From assembly GCF_026151345.1 (NCBI RefSeq), contig NZ_JAMQPR010000001.1, positions 1,098,231 through 1,162,230 on the forward strand: 64,000 nucleotides of DNA. Direction: 5' to 3'. The stretch comes from Leptospira paudalimensis. Lineage in GTDB: Bacteria > Spirochaetota > Leptospiria > Leptospirales > Leptospiraceae. Below are positions 55,391 to 63,192 of this stretch, in pieces (position 1 is the stretch's first letter; every line of letters begins with the position of its first letter). The notes beneath the pieces are model-generated. The model ran no database searches and had not been told where the DNA came from. It saw nothing but the letters and a program-made list of their open reading frames with translations. The translations under genes were made by a program, and so were the position numbers.

Positions 55391-56014
55391 TTATTGAATT
55401 AGTATACCATCAATTTCCATAATTTTTAAAAGGGTTTTTTCATGCTCGTCAATCGATTCATCATGAATGTAATATCGATTGTATTCATCTGAAAATTTCC
55501 CATGTTTTTTACCTAGATAATTTGCAATCCAACCATCATTTTTCTGAAAATATTCAGCAAATTTAATTTTAATGGATTTATTTATAGATGGATTGAACAA
55601 TTCAATTGTGTGAATTTTTAGTTGGATGTTCATTCCTTGTATGAATCCTAGCGAGATAATCATATTGAAATATGATAAGAAAAATGTAGTATCTATAAGC
55701 GTTTCCAATAACCCGCTTGGATCTTCAATAGAATATTTCATTATGATAAGATCATAGGATTTAAATTTATCCGAACTGTTAATCGTATAAATATTTAGAT
55801 TTGCTTTTTCAAAATTTTGTCTTAAAGAATTCAGATTATTGAATGTAGATTCATTATTTTCCCTTTCATTTAAATATAAAGCAATTTTAAGTTTTCCATT
55901 TATCTTTACATTATTATCTTTTGACGCGTTTCTGTAGTAGGAGTATTTATGAGTATAGAAGCCTGCACAATTAGTGAAAAGAAATAGAATTAATAGGTAT
56001 TTTAAATATTTCAT
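55391..56014 (-). CDS. hypothetical cassette lipoprotein (207 aa)
   Basis: Lipobox LFLFTNC (Cys16). The mature part has an alpha/beta look (KLKIALYLNERENN, YDLIIMKYSIED) and a mid-protein hydrophobic stretch (IDTTFFLSYFNMIISLGFIQ) that may be a membrane segment. No family recognised. One-gene cassette; stops 11 bp from attC 24 and starts 37 bp from attC 25; cassette ends match (TATACGACTACGC / TATACGATTACGC). Confidence 0.7.
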   Translation of the reverse strand: MKYLKYLLILFLFTNCAGFYTHKYSYYRNASKDNNVKINGKLKIALYLNERENNESTFNNLNSLRQNFEKANLNIYTINSSDKFKSYDLIIMKYSIEDPSGLLETLIDTTFFLSYFNMIISLGFIQGMNIQLKIHTIELFNPSINKSIKIKFAEYFQKNDGWIANYLGKKHGKFSDEYNRYYIHDESIDEHEKTLLKIMEIDGILIQ

Positions 56015-56050
56015 TTAGTTTGTGACTTTCTTTTAAAGTTTATACGATTA

Positions 56051-56216
56051 CGCATAACGAACTAGGCTAATCGACGTTCCTCGTAGCTGAGCCTGCGAAG
56101 CAGGCGTTAGCGTCGGCGCGTCTTCTTGCAGAGCGAGAAGCGTGACGGAGAGGAATGTGTCGCAGACCAAGCGAGGCCGCAAGTGCCGAAGTGCAGCGAT
56201 TTGCCGCTGTTATGCG
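56051..56216 (-). repeat. attC 25 (third class)
   Basis: L arms GGCTAATCG / CGATTTGCC (one mismatch, a pair found nowhere else here); centre GCTGAGCCTGC / GCAGGCGTTAGC; inner arms GTTCCTCG / AGAGGAAT. Confidence 0.88.
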
Positions 56217-56228
56217 AAGTTGTGAAAT

Positions 56229-57251
56229 TTATTCAATTTCAAGTATTTTTAGAGCTTCGTCGCTAAGTTTTTTTGAATCTGCGTCATTCGATTCGACTTT
56301 TAGAATGGTTTCTGTTCCAATTTTAATTTCACTGGTACCTGCAGATATTTGTAGTATGGAAGCGATGTAAGTTTTTTTGAGTATTTCTAATTCTTGTTCT
56401 GATAACCCTGCTGCTTTAGATTTTTCTATGAGGTCTAGTATGGCTGATGAATTACTGATTCTTTCACTAACTTTTTCTGGAGGAATTCGGTTTTTTATTA
56501 TCTCTTGAAGAACAGCACTTGAGTTTGTTATTAATAAAGTTAATAGAAAAAAAGCCTCTTTTTTACCAAAAAATTTTAACCATTTACTTCCAGTTTCAAT
56601 TTTATAGTATTTTAAGTTTTCCTTTTCCTCTTTAGTTATTTTCAATAGTAGGTTGTAAAGTTTATGCAAACTTAGTAACAATATACCAATACCTGCTACT
56701 GAATGTTCATTCTGATCAATATACAATTCGAATACTTCATTTTGATTGAAATTATATTCTTTACCTTCTCCCAATTTTGTCAATGTTTTAGCTAAGTATT
56801 CTAATAAGGAAAGTTTTTTGTATATTCCGTTACAAATTGAAGTGAATTTATATACTGTTGGAAAGTTTCTTTCTGAGTATGCATGTGTATGTTCAATTGT
56901 GATTATACTAATTTCATTGTTTAATAATTCATTCAATGTTTCATTTTCTGAAATTGAGTTTATTCTCCTAATGTTTTCAATTAAAGTATTTGCCTTTGGA
57001 ATAAAATCAAAAGGAGGGAAGCTTCTGATAATTGAAAGTGTTGTTGAGGTTAAGTTGTTTATTTTAGTTTGTAGATCTCTAATTCTTGGTAAAGCATTTT
57101 GATCTAAAGGAATAGTTAAAATTTGGTTTGGTAGAATACCAAATTCTTCATGTTTTAGCCCAATATTGTTTAGATATTTGAGTATTTCGCTGTTATTATC
57201 TAGCAAATCTATTATTGATAGTCCAATTTCGTAAGCATTTTTTGAGTTCAT
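56229..57251 (-). CDS. hypothetical protein (340 aa)
   Basis: Mostly helical soluble protein with a short hydrophobic stretch (EAFFLLTLLITNSSAVL) and a C-terminal region of repeated helices (SKAAGLSEQELEILKKTY). No recognised family or motif. One-gene cassette: 13 bp to attC 25 and 33 bp to attC 26; cassette ends match (TTTCACAACTTCGC / TTTCACAATTTCGC). Size is large for a cassette gene. Confidence 0.7.
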   Translation of the reverse strand: MNSKNAYEIGLSIIDLLDNNSEILKYLNNIGLKHEEFGILPNQILTIPLDQNALPRIRDLQTKINNLTSTTLSIIRSFPPFDFIPKANTLIENIRRINSISENETLNELLNNEISIITIEHTHAYSERNFPTVYKFTSICNGIYKKLSLLEYLAKTLTKLGEGKEYNFNQNEVFELYIDQNEHSVAGIGILLLSLHKLYNLLLKITKEEKENLKYYKIETGSKWLKFFGKKEAFFLLTLLITNSSAVLQEIIKNRIPPEKVSERISNSSAILDLIEKSKAAGLSEQELEILKKTYIASILQISAGTSEIKIGTETILKVESNDADSKKLSDEALKILEIE

Positions 57252-57283
57252 AATTTTCCTTTAATTATTTATTTTCACAATTT

Positions 57284-57448
57284 CGCATAACGAACTAGAC
57301 TAACCGACGTATGCTGGCCCTGAGTCCCTGCGGGACGTTTGGGACTGGAACGACGCTTGCGCAAGCAAGAGGAGTGCCAGAAGCCTATGTGTCGCAGACC
57401 GAGCGAGGGCGCAAGTCCCGAAGCGAAGCGGTTAGTTGCTGATATGCG
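57284..57448 (-). repeat. attC 26 with mutated R box
   Basis: L arms GACTAACCG / CGGTTAGTT intact, but the right R box reads GATATGCG instead of GTTATGCG: the conserved GTT needed for cleavage is changed, so this site may be inactive. Confidence 0.9.
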
Positions 57449-57458
57449 AAGGCCAACA

Positions 57459-58589
57459 TTAGAAAGGAAGATCAGCATCTATCCCTTGAAATTCAAAATT
57501 TATTAAGAAAAAATGATATTTTCCTAATTTATCCATTATTTCTTTCTTTAGTTTTTCACTATTATTACAATAATATACTGCTTCCTCGTTCTCGATTCCT
57601 AAAAAGAATATTAATTTGCTAGTTTTGGGATCTGTTCCAAACGTAATGTTTAGACTTTTTTCGTTAATAATTTTTGCATCATATTTAAGTTCAAAATATA
57701 TATCATTTGAAATTTCTTTTTGTATTTCTTTCAGATATGTTAAACAAAGGGAGTAATTTGAATAGAAAGTGCGTTTAATCTCCTCCAGTTGCTTTAAATA
57801 CTCATTAGTTAGAAAATCGTGAAGTGAATTCAATCCTTTTAGAAATTCTTCAAAATAATTAAATTGAACAAAATGTATGAGATGAAATTTGTCTTTTTTG
57901 TTTATAATAAACCTATTAATATATTTAATATGTGAAATTTCTCTAAGAGGGATTTCGCTATTTTCTGGATGAAATTCCAACATTTCCAAGTCTTGTATTG
58001 AAATATTGAAAAAATTATATATATTTTTATTTTTTTTCCTGTTACTCAATGAATTCTGTTCAAATTCTTTTGCTTTTAAAACTGAGATAATTGAGTTATA
58101 AATAGTTTGGTCATTTTTTGGAGTGAAGTTTTTTCTACTTATCTCTTGCATTGCAAAAACATTATTTTCGATATCGAAAAAAGTTTTAAGATTTGCATTA
58201 GTATTAATCTGATTTTTAATTACTTCTTCTAATTTGGATTTGCTTTCAAAATTTGTTAGAAGCTTTTCATTAGTCCAGTTATCTAGATTTTCAAATATTA
58301 GATTTGGATCAGTTTTGTTTAGTTTCTTTGTGTAGAAAACCCAAGAATCCTCATTTGATTTTTTACAACTGATAATTAAGGCTGTATATACAAGTAAGTT
58401 ATGAATTTTTGTTGTTTTATAGGCTATAATATCAATTTCTCTTGAAATTCCTGTATGATCATCAAGATAATATCTGTTATTTAAAGTGAACCAACCATGT
58501 TTAGATAGTATATTGGATACTTCATATTCGGTAACAAAGCCTGTTTTATAAATTGCTTCTAGAATTTTTGGTATATCTTCTTCTTTCAT
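57459..58589 (-). CDS. candidate nuclease-fold protein (376 aa)
   Basis: The N-terminal part TEYEVSNILSKHGWFTLNNR then ISREIDIIAYKTTKIHN and LIISCKKSNEDSW follows the layout of Mrr/restriction-fold domains (Glu..Asp-Ile..(E/S)-Cys-Lys-Lys), with Ser where many have Glu. The remaining 280 residues are helical with no known domain. Defence-type effector is a guess from motif and context. One-gene cassette: 12 bp to attC 27. Confidence 0.62.
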   Translation of the reverse strand: MKEEDIPKILEAIYKTGFVTEYEVSNILSKHGWFTLNNRYYLDDHTGISREIDIIAYKTTKIHNLLVYTALIISCKKSNEDSWVFYTKKLNKTDPNLIFENLDNWTNEKLLTNFESKSKLEEVIKNQINTNANLKTFFDIENNVFAMQEISRKNFTPKNDQTIYNSIISVLKAKEFEQNSLSNRKKNKNIYNFFNISIQDLEMLEFHPENSEIPLREISHIKYINRFIINKKDKFHLIHFVQFNYFEEFLKGLNSLHDFLTNEYLKQLEEIKRTFYSNYSLCLTYLKEIQKEISNDIYFELKYDAKIINEKSLNITFGTDPKTSKLIFFLGIENEEAVYYCNNSEKLKKEIMDKLGKYHFFLINFEFQGIDADLPF

Positions 58590-58601
58590 TTTGTTGGCTT
58601 T

Positions 58602-58775
58602 CGCATAACGAATCAGCCTTAACGACGTTCCGTGTAGCTGAGCCTCATAGAGGCGTTAGCGTAACACGGAATGTGCCTTCAGGCCGAGGGAGGGCCCCAC
58701 AAAGCCTAGATTTCATCAGAAATCTGAGGCGCAGTGGAAAAGAGCCCGAGTGAGCGTTAAGGCGCTGTTAATTGC
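58602..58775 (-). repeat. attC 27 (second class)
   Basis: L arms GCCTTAACG / CGTTAAGGC; inner arms GTTCCGTGT / ACACGGAAT; precedes type R copy 5. Confidence 0.9.
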
Positions 58776-58971
58776 AGTTAGTTAGTATAGAATAAGATAA
58801 AAGTCGAAAGGGTCCTACAATCCAGCGCAAATTTTCTCTTAAATCTTACAAAGCAGAAATCTTTAACTGCACATTAATGGAGAGGAAAGCTTTAATAGTT
58901 CTCTTCCAAAGCGTTAATCGACAGCACCTTCTTAAAAAATTTGCGCGTTTTCTTCTGTAGATCAACTAATT
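58776..58971. other. gene-less palindromic insert, type R copy 5
   Basis: Same design with arms GCGCAAATTT / AAATTTGCGC; minor changes in the middle (TGCACATTAATGGAGAGG, TCGACAGCACC). Confidence 0.8.
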
Positions 58972-59139
58972 GCAATTAACGAACTAGTGTAAACGACGTT
59001 TCCCGACCCTGAGTCCCATCGGGACGTTAGGGACTGGTCACGTAGCTTGCGCATGCAAGCGAGTGCCAGGAGGGGAATGTGTCGCAGACCAAGCGAGGCC
59101 GTAAGTGCCGAAGCGAAGCGTTTACATGCTGTTATACGC
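58972..59139 (-). repeat. attC 28
   Basis: Complete. L arms GTGTAAACG / CGTTTACAT, another unique but still complementary pair; inner arms GTTTCCCG / GGGGAAT. Confidence 0.92.
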
Positions 59140-59156
59140 CGTAGCAAATTTTAAGT

Positions 59157-60278
59157 TTAATTTTCTAATAAAGCGATGTCAGCATTGATTTTATTTTTTA
59201 GTATGTGATTTATAAATTCAGGTAGCGAGCATTGGACGCTCTTTTCGAAGTCTTTAGCTAGAATTAATACTATTCCATCTCCGATTATATTCAAATCTTC
59301 AGTTTCTAAAATTGAGATATCAGTAGCTGCAATTATCCAATTAAGTGTACTATTAATGTTTAAACTGATGCAGATTTTTGTATCGACTTTCAAAATTATA
59401 ATTACAACAAGATTTTTTAGACCAGTAATTTTTTTGAATAAATCCTCCTGTTCTTGAACGCTGAATAATTTTGTTAAAAGAAGTTTTGGGTATTCACCTC
59501 CTATTCGGTGCCACAATCCAAGATGAAGTTCATTTGAATAGGGATGTGCAAAAATTTTCGACCCAAAAAGACAATATGAAATTCCAATAGCAAGTTTTGA
59601 AAGGAATCTAATATCAAAATCAATATAAACTGGAATTTGGCACTTCTTATAATCATCTATAGGTAATTTATGAAAATAGGATATTCTTTCTTTATCTAGA
59701 TTGTCTGGATCTGAAAAACCAATGTCTTTCGGGTCAGCTCCATCAACTATTGTGCACATAATCTTTTTAACTTTAGTGTATTGGAATGCGTCTTTGAAAG
59801 TCAGCCAAGTTAACAATTGATTCTGATTTGAGTTTTCTGAAAAAAGAAAATAAGCAACGGATTCTATTCTTTTAGAATTTATTGGATTTCCTCCTACATA
59901 AGAATAGAATTTATCATCATTTAAACGAATCCAATAAATTTGCTCTCCAAATGGACCGAGCCACATTTCACAAATTTCATCACCTGACATCCCAGGTACG
60001 CTTAAATCAGAAATCCCTATACAAGTTAGTGGCAATGATTTTGGATTATTATCATCGTTGAAATACCTTGCTATGTTAGTTAGATTATTATAGACTATAG
60101 AATTTTTAGCGAAAAGTCCATCGACAAAAAGCCCAAGATTATTATTGCATGTTCGACATACCTCGCGAGTCTTAAATTGATTATCTACATAGGCACCCCC
60201 TAAAAACTGAGGTATAATATGTTCTAGTGAAAATTCACTTTCTTCTTTAGTTTCTCTACAATATATACATTTTCTCAT
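59157..60278 (-). CDS. HNH endonuclease domain protein
   Basis: 373 aa. The N-terminal domain is an HNH/zinc finger: CIYCRE (first Cys pair), SLEHIIPQFLGG (catalytic His region), VCRTCNNNLG (second Cys pair and Asn). The C-terminal 280 residues have no named domain. HNH proteins cut DNA; this layout is common among defence-associated HNH proteins. One-gene cassette: 18 bp to attC 28 and attC 29, with matching ends. Confidence 0.88.
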   Translation of the reverse strand: MRKCIYCRETKEESEFSLEHIIPQFLGGAYVDNQFKTREVCRTCNNNLGLFVDGLFAKNSIVYNNLTNIARYFNDDNNPKSLPLTCIGISDLSVPGMSGDEICEMWLGPFGEQIYWIRLNDDKFYSYVGGNPINSKRIESVAYFLFSENSNQNQLLTWLTFKDAFQYTKVKKIMCTIVDGADPKDIGFSDPDNLDKERISYFHKLPIDDYKKCQIPVYIDFDIRFLSKLAIGISYCLFGSKIFAHPYSNELHLGLWHRIGGEYPKLLLTKLFSVQEQEDLFKKITGLKNLVVIIILKVDTKICISLNINSTLNWIIAATDISILETEDLNIIGDGIVLILAKDFEKSVQCSLPEFINHILKNKINADIALLEN

Positions 60279-60296
60279 AATTTTATTATTGCTATG

Positions 60297-60471
60297 GCGT
60301 ATAACGAATCAGCCTTAACGACGTTCCGTGTAGCTGAGCCTCCTAGGAGGCGTTAGCGTAACACGGAATGTGCCTTTAGGCCGAGCGAGGGCCCCACGAG
60401 ATCCAGATTTTTTCAGAAATCTGAGGCGAAGTGGAAAAGAGCCTGAGCGAGCGTTAAGGCGCTGTTAATTG
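60297..60471 (-). repeat. attC 29 (second class)
   Basis: L arms GCCTTAACG / CGTTAAGGC; start of the second tandem pair of type R cassettes. Confidence 0.9.
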
Positions 60472-60667
60472 CAGTTAGTTAGTATAGAATAAGATAAAAG
60501 TCGAAAGGGTCCTACAAACCAGCGCAAATTTCTCTTAAATCTTAAAAAGCAAAAATCTTTAACTGCACTTTAATGGAGAGGAAATCTTTAATTGTTCTCT
60601 TCCAAAGCGTTAATCGACAACACCCTCTTAAAAAATTTACGCGTTTTCTTCTGAAGATCAACTAATT
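60472..60667. other. gene-less palindromic insert, type R copy 6
   Basis: Same design; the right arm has AAATTTACGCG, breaking one pair of the main stem. Confidence 0.8.
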
Positions 60668-60843
60668 GCAATTAACGAATCAGCCTTAACGACGTTCCGT
60701 GTAGCTGAGCCTTCTTGGAGGCGTTAGCGTAACACGGAATGTGCCTTTAGGCCGAGCGAGGGCCCCACAAAGCCTAGATTTCATCAGAAATCTGAGGCGA
60801 AGTGGAAAAGAGCCCGAGTGAGCGTTAAGGCGCTGTTAATTGC
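60668..60843 (-). repeat. attC 30 (second class)
   Basis: L arms GCCTTAACG / CGTTAAGGC; inner hairpin GCTGAGCCTTC / GGAGGCGTTAG. Confidence 0.9.
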
Positions 60844-61039
60844 AGTTAGTTAGTATAGAAAAAGAGTTTAGTCGAAAGGGTCCTACATTCCAGCGCAAAT
60901 TTTCTCTTAAATCTTACAAAGCAAAAATCTTTAACTCTACTTTAATGGAGAGAAGAGCATTAATTGTTCTCTTCCAAAGCGTTAATCGACAACACCCTCT
61001 TAAAAAATTTGCGCGTTTTCTTCTGTAGATCAACTAATT
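60844..61039. other. gene-less palindromic insert, type R copy 7
   Basis: Almost identical to copy 2 (46927-47122). Arms GCGCAAATTT / AAATTTGCGC and TGGAGAG / CTCTTCCA intact. Confidence 0.8.
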
Positions 61040-61206
61040 GCAATTAACGAACTAGACTAACCGACGTAGGCTGGCCCTGAGTCCCGAATGGGACGTTAGG
61101 GATTGGCACGACGCTTGCTTAAGCAAGAGGAGTGACAAAAGTCTATGTGTCGTAGACCGAACGAGGGCGTAAGTCCCGAAGTGAAGCGGTTAGTCGCTGT
61201 TATGCG
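61040..61206 (-). repeat. attC 31
   Basis: Complete. L arms GACTAACCG / CGGTTAGTC; very similar to attC 23, which also follows a tandem type R pair. Confidence 0.92.
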
Positions 61207-61225
61207 AAGGTAGCTATTGTTAAAA

Positions 61226-61663
61226 TTATATTTTTTTGAAATCAATATGTGAATAGTAATTACTTTCTTTAGTTGAAAGTAATTCGGATTTATCGAAAAT
61301 GTTTTCAGAAATTCCATCTTTGATAATTTGGTAAGCTTTTTCTTTTAAGCTAGGTAAGGAATATTTTATCGTTTGAAATACTATGAAAATGTTAATACCA
61401 GTGTAATCATGTGCTATTCGATTCCTTAGACCAACTACATCTTTCCAAGGATATGGGTATTCATTTTTTGTTTCGTCACTGAGTTTAGTGCTATTTTCAC
61501 CAATTTGAGTTAGGAGACTCAGAATAGCATTATAATTCATTTGATCATTAGTCTCATAAAGAGTTTCAGGATTTTCAAAACTATTTGAATAGAGACTAAT
61601 TTTTTCGATGTATTCGATTATATTGAGAAGGTAAAGAAGATCATTTTTTCTATTCTTTAACAT
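61226..61663 (-). CDS. HEPN-type toxin (HepT-like)
   Basis: 145 aa helical protein with GLRNRIAHDYTGINIF: Arg-x4-His (RNRIAH) followed by DY, the HepT motif with the AMPylation-type Tyr. Overlaps the upstream MNT gene by 14 bp. Distinct in sequence from the HEPN toxin at 35687, so the array holds two independent HEPN/MNT pairs. Its C-terminal tail (SKESNYYSHIDFKKI) runs close to attC 31. Confidence 0.9.
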   Translation of the reverse strand: MLKNRKNDLLYLLNIIEYIEKISLYSNSFENPETLYETNDQMNYNAILSLLTQIGENSTKLSDETKNEYPYPWKDVVGLRNRIAHDYTGINIFIVFQTIKYSLPSLKEKAYQIIKDGISENIFDKSELLSTKESNYYSHIDFKKI

Positions 61664-61946
61664 AGATCATTTCTTTATTTGCCCTATGTAGAATTATTGG
61701 GTTTGCATATTTCTTTAAAACTAAGTCTACTTTAAGATTTAGGTTTTTTTCAAGTTCTTCTTTTAAAGATAATGCCGATTGAAAATCTATATCATTTTCA
61801 ACTAAAATGTCAATGTCGTGGAAATTCGAATCTTTCCTAGCAAATGATCCGAAAACGCCTAGCCTATCTAAATTATACTTTGAAAGTAATTTAGAATTTT
61901 TGAGGAAAATCTGGAATTCCGAGATATTCTTCACAGCTACTGACAT
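61650..61946 (-). CDS. MNT-type nucleotidyltransferase antitoxin
   Basis: 98 aa. LGVFGSFARKDSNFHDIDILVE holds the GSF loop and the Asp-x-Asp pair (DID) of minimal nucleotidyltransferases. First gene of the pair, 14-bp overlap with the HEPN toxin. Would AMPylate or bind the toxin. About 117 bp of AT-rich sequence lie between its start and attC 32, longer than for most cassettes, and may hold its promoter. Confidence 0.9.
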   Translation of the reverse strand: MSVAVKNISEFQIFLKNSKLLSKYNLDRLGVFGSFARKDSNFHDIDILVENDIDFQSALSLKEELEKNLNLKVDLVLKKYANPIILHRANKEMIYVKE

Positions 61947-62063
61947 GATATTTAGTTTTTACCAATAAAAGTAAGTTTTCAAGCTAATTTTTATCCCAAA
62001 TATTCTTCTAATTTCTTCAATCTTTTCCCATTTTTTTTGAATTCGTTTGATTTTAGCTACTTT

Positions 62064-62230
62064 CGCATAACGAACTAGGGGAGACGACGTTCCCTGCCCC
62101 TGAGTCCCTGGAGGGGACGTTAGGGACTGGCACGTAGCTTGCGTATGCGAGCGAGTGACAGAAAGGGAATGTGGCGCAGCCCAAGCAAGGCCGTGAGTGC
62201 CGCAGCGCAGCGTTTCCCTGCTGTTATGCG
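62064..62230 (-). repeat. attC 32
   Basis: Complete. L arms GGGGAGACG / CGTTTCCCT; R boxes CGCATAAC / GTTATGCG; inner arms GTTCCCTG / AAGGGAAT. Confidence 0.92.
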
Positions 62231-62255
62231 AAGTATTTTTTTTAATTAGATCTAT

Positions 62256-62975
62256 TTAATCTTCATCTTCATTCATGCTGAAGTTAATTGGAATTGTGTG
62301 ATAACAGTTTACGTTTTTGTTTTTATAAACTCCAGGAGAAAATGTAGTTCTTGAGACTATTGTTAAAGCTGAATCAATGAAATCTTGCTCAATGGCTGTA
62401 TTTAAGACCTGAATTGAATCAATTCTGCCATTTTTGAATATTTTCAATTTTAATAATACTTTTCTCTTTAATTTTGAATCTTTGTATTTTTGAGGATATG
62501 TATTCCCGAGTTGCAAATGTACTTTCGGGGAAGGTTTTACTAACCCTAAAGTGTTTTCTTCTAAGTAAGGTTCATTATCTTTTTCAAGATATATTTTATT
62601 ATAAATATCTTGAATATTACTTCCGTTGAAGGCGAGATTTTTATTAGCACCCATGTTAATCAATTTATCCATTAGTTCTATTTCACCAAAGAAGGCTGCG
62701 TAATACAATGGTGTAAATCCATTGCGATCTGGATAATTTACGTTTGGTTTTTGAGATAGTATATGATCTATAAGTTTTTTTTTGTTATTTAAGATAGCGT
62801 CGGCAAGGCAAGAATTGTATTTGCTATCATTGAAATTTTTTATATCCAATTCATGGTATTCAATGCAATTCATATAATAAGATTTATAGAAAGCTTTGTC
62901 TTTCTCACTTAAGGTTATTGATTTGCACATTAAAGTTATTGATGAAATAATTAGTATTTTTCTTATTTTTTTCAT
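62256..62975 (-). CDS. ankyrin-repeat protein with TonB C-terminal-like domain
   Basis: About 239 aa from ATG 62975. Signal-like N-terminus (ILIISSITLMCKS), then ankyrin-type repeats (NGFTPLYYAAFFGEIELMDKLINMGANKN), then a TonB C-terminal-like fold (KVLLKLKIFKNGRIDSIQVL, FIDSALTIVSRTTFSPG). The pair suggests an envelope protein that binds partners and perhaps a TonB-box-like target. An unusual fusion for a cassette gene. One-gene cassette; 33 bp to attC 33. Confidence 0.8.
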   Translation of the reverse strand: MKKIRKILIISSITLMCKSITLSEKDKAFYKSYYMNCIEYHELDIKNFNDSKYNSCLADAILNNKKKLIDHILSQKPNVNYPDRNGFTPLYYAAFFGEIELMDKLINMGANKNLAFNGSNIQDIYNKIYLEKDNEPYLEENTLGLVKPSPKVHLQLGNTYPQKYKDSKLKRKVLLKLKIFKNGRIDSIQVLNTAIEQDFIDSALTIVSRTTFSPGVYKNKNVNCYHTIPINFSMNEDED

Positions 62976-63007
62976 ATTTGTTTCCACTATTATTTTAAAA
63001 AATATTT

Positions 63008-63174
63008 CGCATAACGAACTAGACTTAACGACGTAGGCTGGCCCTGAGTCCCGGTAACGGGACGTTAGGGACTGGCCACGACACTTGCGGATGCAAGGGG
63101 AGTGCCAGAAGCCTATGTGTCGGAGACCGAGCGAGGCCTTGTGCCGAAGTGAAGCGTTAAGTTGCTGTTATACG
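63008..63174 (-). repeat. attC 33 (rightmost in window)
   Basis: Complete. L arms GACTTAACG / CGTTAAGTT; inner arms GTAGGCTG / AGAAGCCTAT; right R box GTTATACGC. Confidence 0.92.
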
Positions 63175-63192
63175 CTGTCGCATTTTTAGCGA

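Noticed and set aside
33285..63174. CRISPR array
   Set aside because: Repeats are regular in strand but about 165-178 bp long, diverged, and separated by whole genes of variable length; no cas genes are present.
37829..63174. MITE or REP-type dispersed palindromes
   Set aside because: One repeat per gene junction, fixed orientation relative to genes, no target duplications, and matching of ends across cassettes rather than within repeats fit attC sites better.
33748..63174. tRNA-like cloverleaves in the repeats
   Set aside because: Multi-hairpin shape only; no anticodon arm, T-loop consensus or CCA end visible.
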